The position numbers were made by a program, and so were the translations under genes. From the NCBI GenBank assembly GCA_905221605.1, contig CAJNDS010002111.1:606118-670117 (forward strand): a stretch of DNA of 64,000 nt. The letters are read 5' to 3'. Below are positions 38,201 through 41,200 of the stretch, in pieces. How positions within the stretch are numbered: position 1 is the stretch's first letter; every line of letters begins with the position of its first letter. The notes under the pieces are model-generated. The model was not told where the DNA came from and searched no databases. It was given only the letters and a program-made list of their open reading frames with translations. Origin of the DNA: Symbiodinium natans. Lineage: Eukaryota; Sar; Dinophyceae; Suessiales; Symbiodiniaceae.

Positions 38201-41200
38201 CCGCGCAGCCACAGCATCTTTCAGCCCTTCCAAACAAATGCAACAGTCCTCCAAACCCGGAGAACGAAGATCCCAAGGACCCCTGGTCGTTAGTTCGGAA
38301 GATAGTACCCCTAAACCCTAAACCCTAAACCCTCAACCCTAAACCCTAAACGGGGTTCCCCTGAATTCACTCCCAACCTGGCCCTTATGTTGCCTTAGTG
38401 GACATGGAACGAGGGTCCCCAAACTCAAGGGTACAACCTTCGGGGTCCGAGGCAGAATCCCATGAAAGGATCTGGGGGTTTACGAAAATAGGGGGCCATT
38501 ATAGATCCCTGAATAGTCGTATCCCCTTATAGTGAGGACCCCAAAGAGGTACCCCTAAACCCAAAACCCTAAACCCTAAACCCCAAGCCCGAAGCCCTCC
38601 TCAGAGCACCTGGCAGGTGCTCTCTGGCACAGATCACCTGAGGCAGGAGCTGATCAGACAACTCCTCAAGGAGGCCCGGGCTTTGCAGGGTTTCACGAGG
38701 ATGCCCTGTAGACTGCCCTTATTCCCTTTGGGGTTTGGGGCCAGGGTTGAGGGTTTAGGGTTTAGCGTGGTCCCTTGAATAGGGCTTAGGTTCCCGTGGT
38801 AAAGCTCAATCAGTTAACAAATGCAGGAGTGCTTTTCGAGAATTCCCAGCTTACTGGGCAACCATTTCAGGACTCATTTGTAAGGGGGGTTCTTCTACGG
38901 GCCCTTCTTAGAATATCACCCAGCAAAAGCAATCATTTTTGCAGGGCCCCTCCAAATTTGTTCCAGGTACAGGGTGCCAGAGGGTTGCGGGGCTCATGTT
39001 CAAGATTTAGGGTTTAGGGGTTTAGGGGCTCGGGGTTCCGTGAAACAAGGTGGCGCTGACATCCTGTCTGGCTGTTCCTCGCTAGTGTAGTGCCCGTCAC
39101 TTGCTTGAAACCACAATTGTAAGGTTCCTAAAATAACCCCAAAAGCCCCAAACATCAAACTCGTGCCTTGGAAAGCCCCACGGTTTTTGTAGGACGCATT
39201 CGCATTTATGGGTTCTAGGACGGCCCGGGCATTTGGGGGATATGCCTGGCACGAAGTGATATAGAAAGAAGCCTGAACATGAAATCGCTGTTGCCTTGAG
39301 CTGAGTTGCTGCAAAGGAACTGAGCTTACATACTCGAGTCTTGTAGCAAGGATTCTATTTTCCTGTTTCGTAGCAAGTATTATATTTTCCTGACTGCGGC
39401 AACTGGATGCAAGCTCCTTTGACATCCGAGGCCAGGCTTGCACAGCGCCTGGCTAGCGAGTACGCAGCCGAGGCTGCCTGGAAAGCTGCCACGGTCAAGC
39501 CGAGGCAGGTTTAGGGTTCAGGGTTTAGGGTTTAGGGTTTTGGGTTTAGGGTTTTGGGTAGGTTAGCGGTCTTGGGCTTGGGGTGTAGTAGGGATGCTTC
39601 GGGATTCAAGCTTTTGGGGGGACGACTCGTAGCTGAGGTTTTGTTTAACCTTGTGGTCTTATTCGGATTTGGTGATGTTTGCAACTTTGCGTGTGTCAGG
39701 CGCGGCTTCCAATTGTACAGTGAAAATGGGCGAGCAACAGCCAACAGCTCCTTTCAAACCTATTCGCTCTGAAGAGCCTTGCTGGGTGACACGGCGGAGC
39801 CTTGAGCGTCTGCTTCTGTTTGCCAGATAAGTTTGGGGTTCAGAGTTGTTTTCCTGAGAGCGTCTACAATGCCCCCCCCCCCCCCCCAACATAAAAATTG
39901 ATGTTTGGCCCGAAGCTTTCCTTCACATCTGAGCAAGGCACGCTCGTGTTGGCTACATGGGGCACCTTTTCCTCATAGCCTGCGAGCTGCGCGACTATGG
40001 AAACACCAAGTCCGCAGAGGTCTCCCTGTGTTGGGGGTTGGGGGGGGGGGGGGTAAGGATGTAGGGTAGACTTACTGGTTCTTAGTAGGGGAATGAGGGG
40101 GGGTAAGTTTCCTATAGAATCCCGTAGAGGGGATTCCCTCAGTCCCTGTTGAGAACCGGTAACCTAAAGCCACTTGCATGCCTCGACTGGACGTTTGGAT
40201 GTAGGACTTTGGGCAGAAAGGGGATGGGATGCATATGTAGGGCATTGTTGAATGCATCTACTTATAGCTAGGTTGCAGCTGCTTGTAGCTGGCGCCTCAC
40301 TTTTCTGAAGACATGCTAGCACAAGAGCCAATGTATTCTGTGGTTTTTGTTAGACTCTCCCCGGGCCCAAAATCATGTCAAATGGTTCATCAAAACCACG
40401 TGGGCCCAAGCCACTCCCAGCATTTAGGTGGGCTAACCATTCTTCCTTTGTTGGGGTTGTTTAGGGTATTCTACGCTGACCGAGTCCCTTGTGACACAAA
40501 GGTACTTGGACATGTCCCCTTATCATATGATCACGTCATATGTGTTGTCTCTACCTAGATTTGCACACATTGACTTCTTTCAGGAGTGTATGCGATTTCT
40601 GTGCATGGTTATTTACTATGGACGCAGCACCCAATTCACGTGAGGCTCGCGTGAGTGTTTCAGTAGATGACCGGCATCCCCGCTGGTGAATCAGACTGCG
40701 CCCGGGTCAGCCAGAAGCAAGAAGGTTGTCCCTTTTGAATATAGAGACTAGAGACCCAAAGAGTTTCGACGCAAGGCGCAACTTCTTAAGACCCCGGTAA
40801 AGCAAAAGCAGGCCTACCCTAAGCTCCTGCAGCTGTTTCCTCCAAACACAAGGCAAACAAAGGAACAACAGCCGCAACAACAACTGCAACAGCAGCAGCA
40901 ACTGCAACAGCAGCAACAGCAACCACCACTGCCGCCACTACCACCAACGACAACACTGCGTGCATTTCTGAAGCAACAGCAGAAAGAAGCAAGAGAGCCC
41001 TAACCGTATCGCCACGTAAGAACCGGATAATCGAATGATCTTACAACTTCATAATCTCGTAACCTGCTATCTGATATCTTGAAGCCAGAACCCTAAACCC
41101 TAAACCCTAAACCCTAAACCCTAAACCCTAAACCCTAAACCCTAAACCCTAAACCCTAAACCCTAAACCCTAAACCCTAAACCCTAAACCCTAAACCCTA

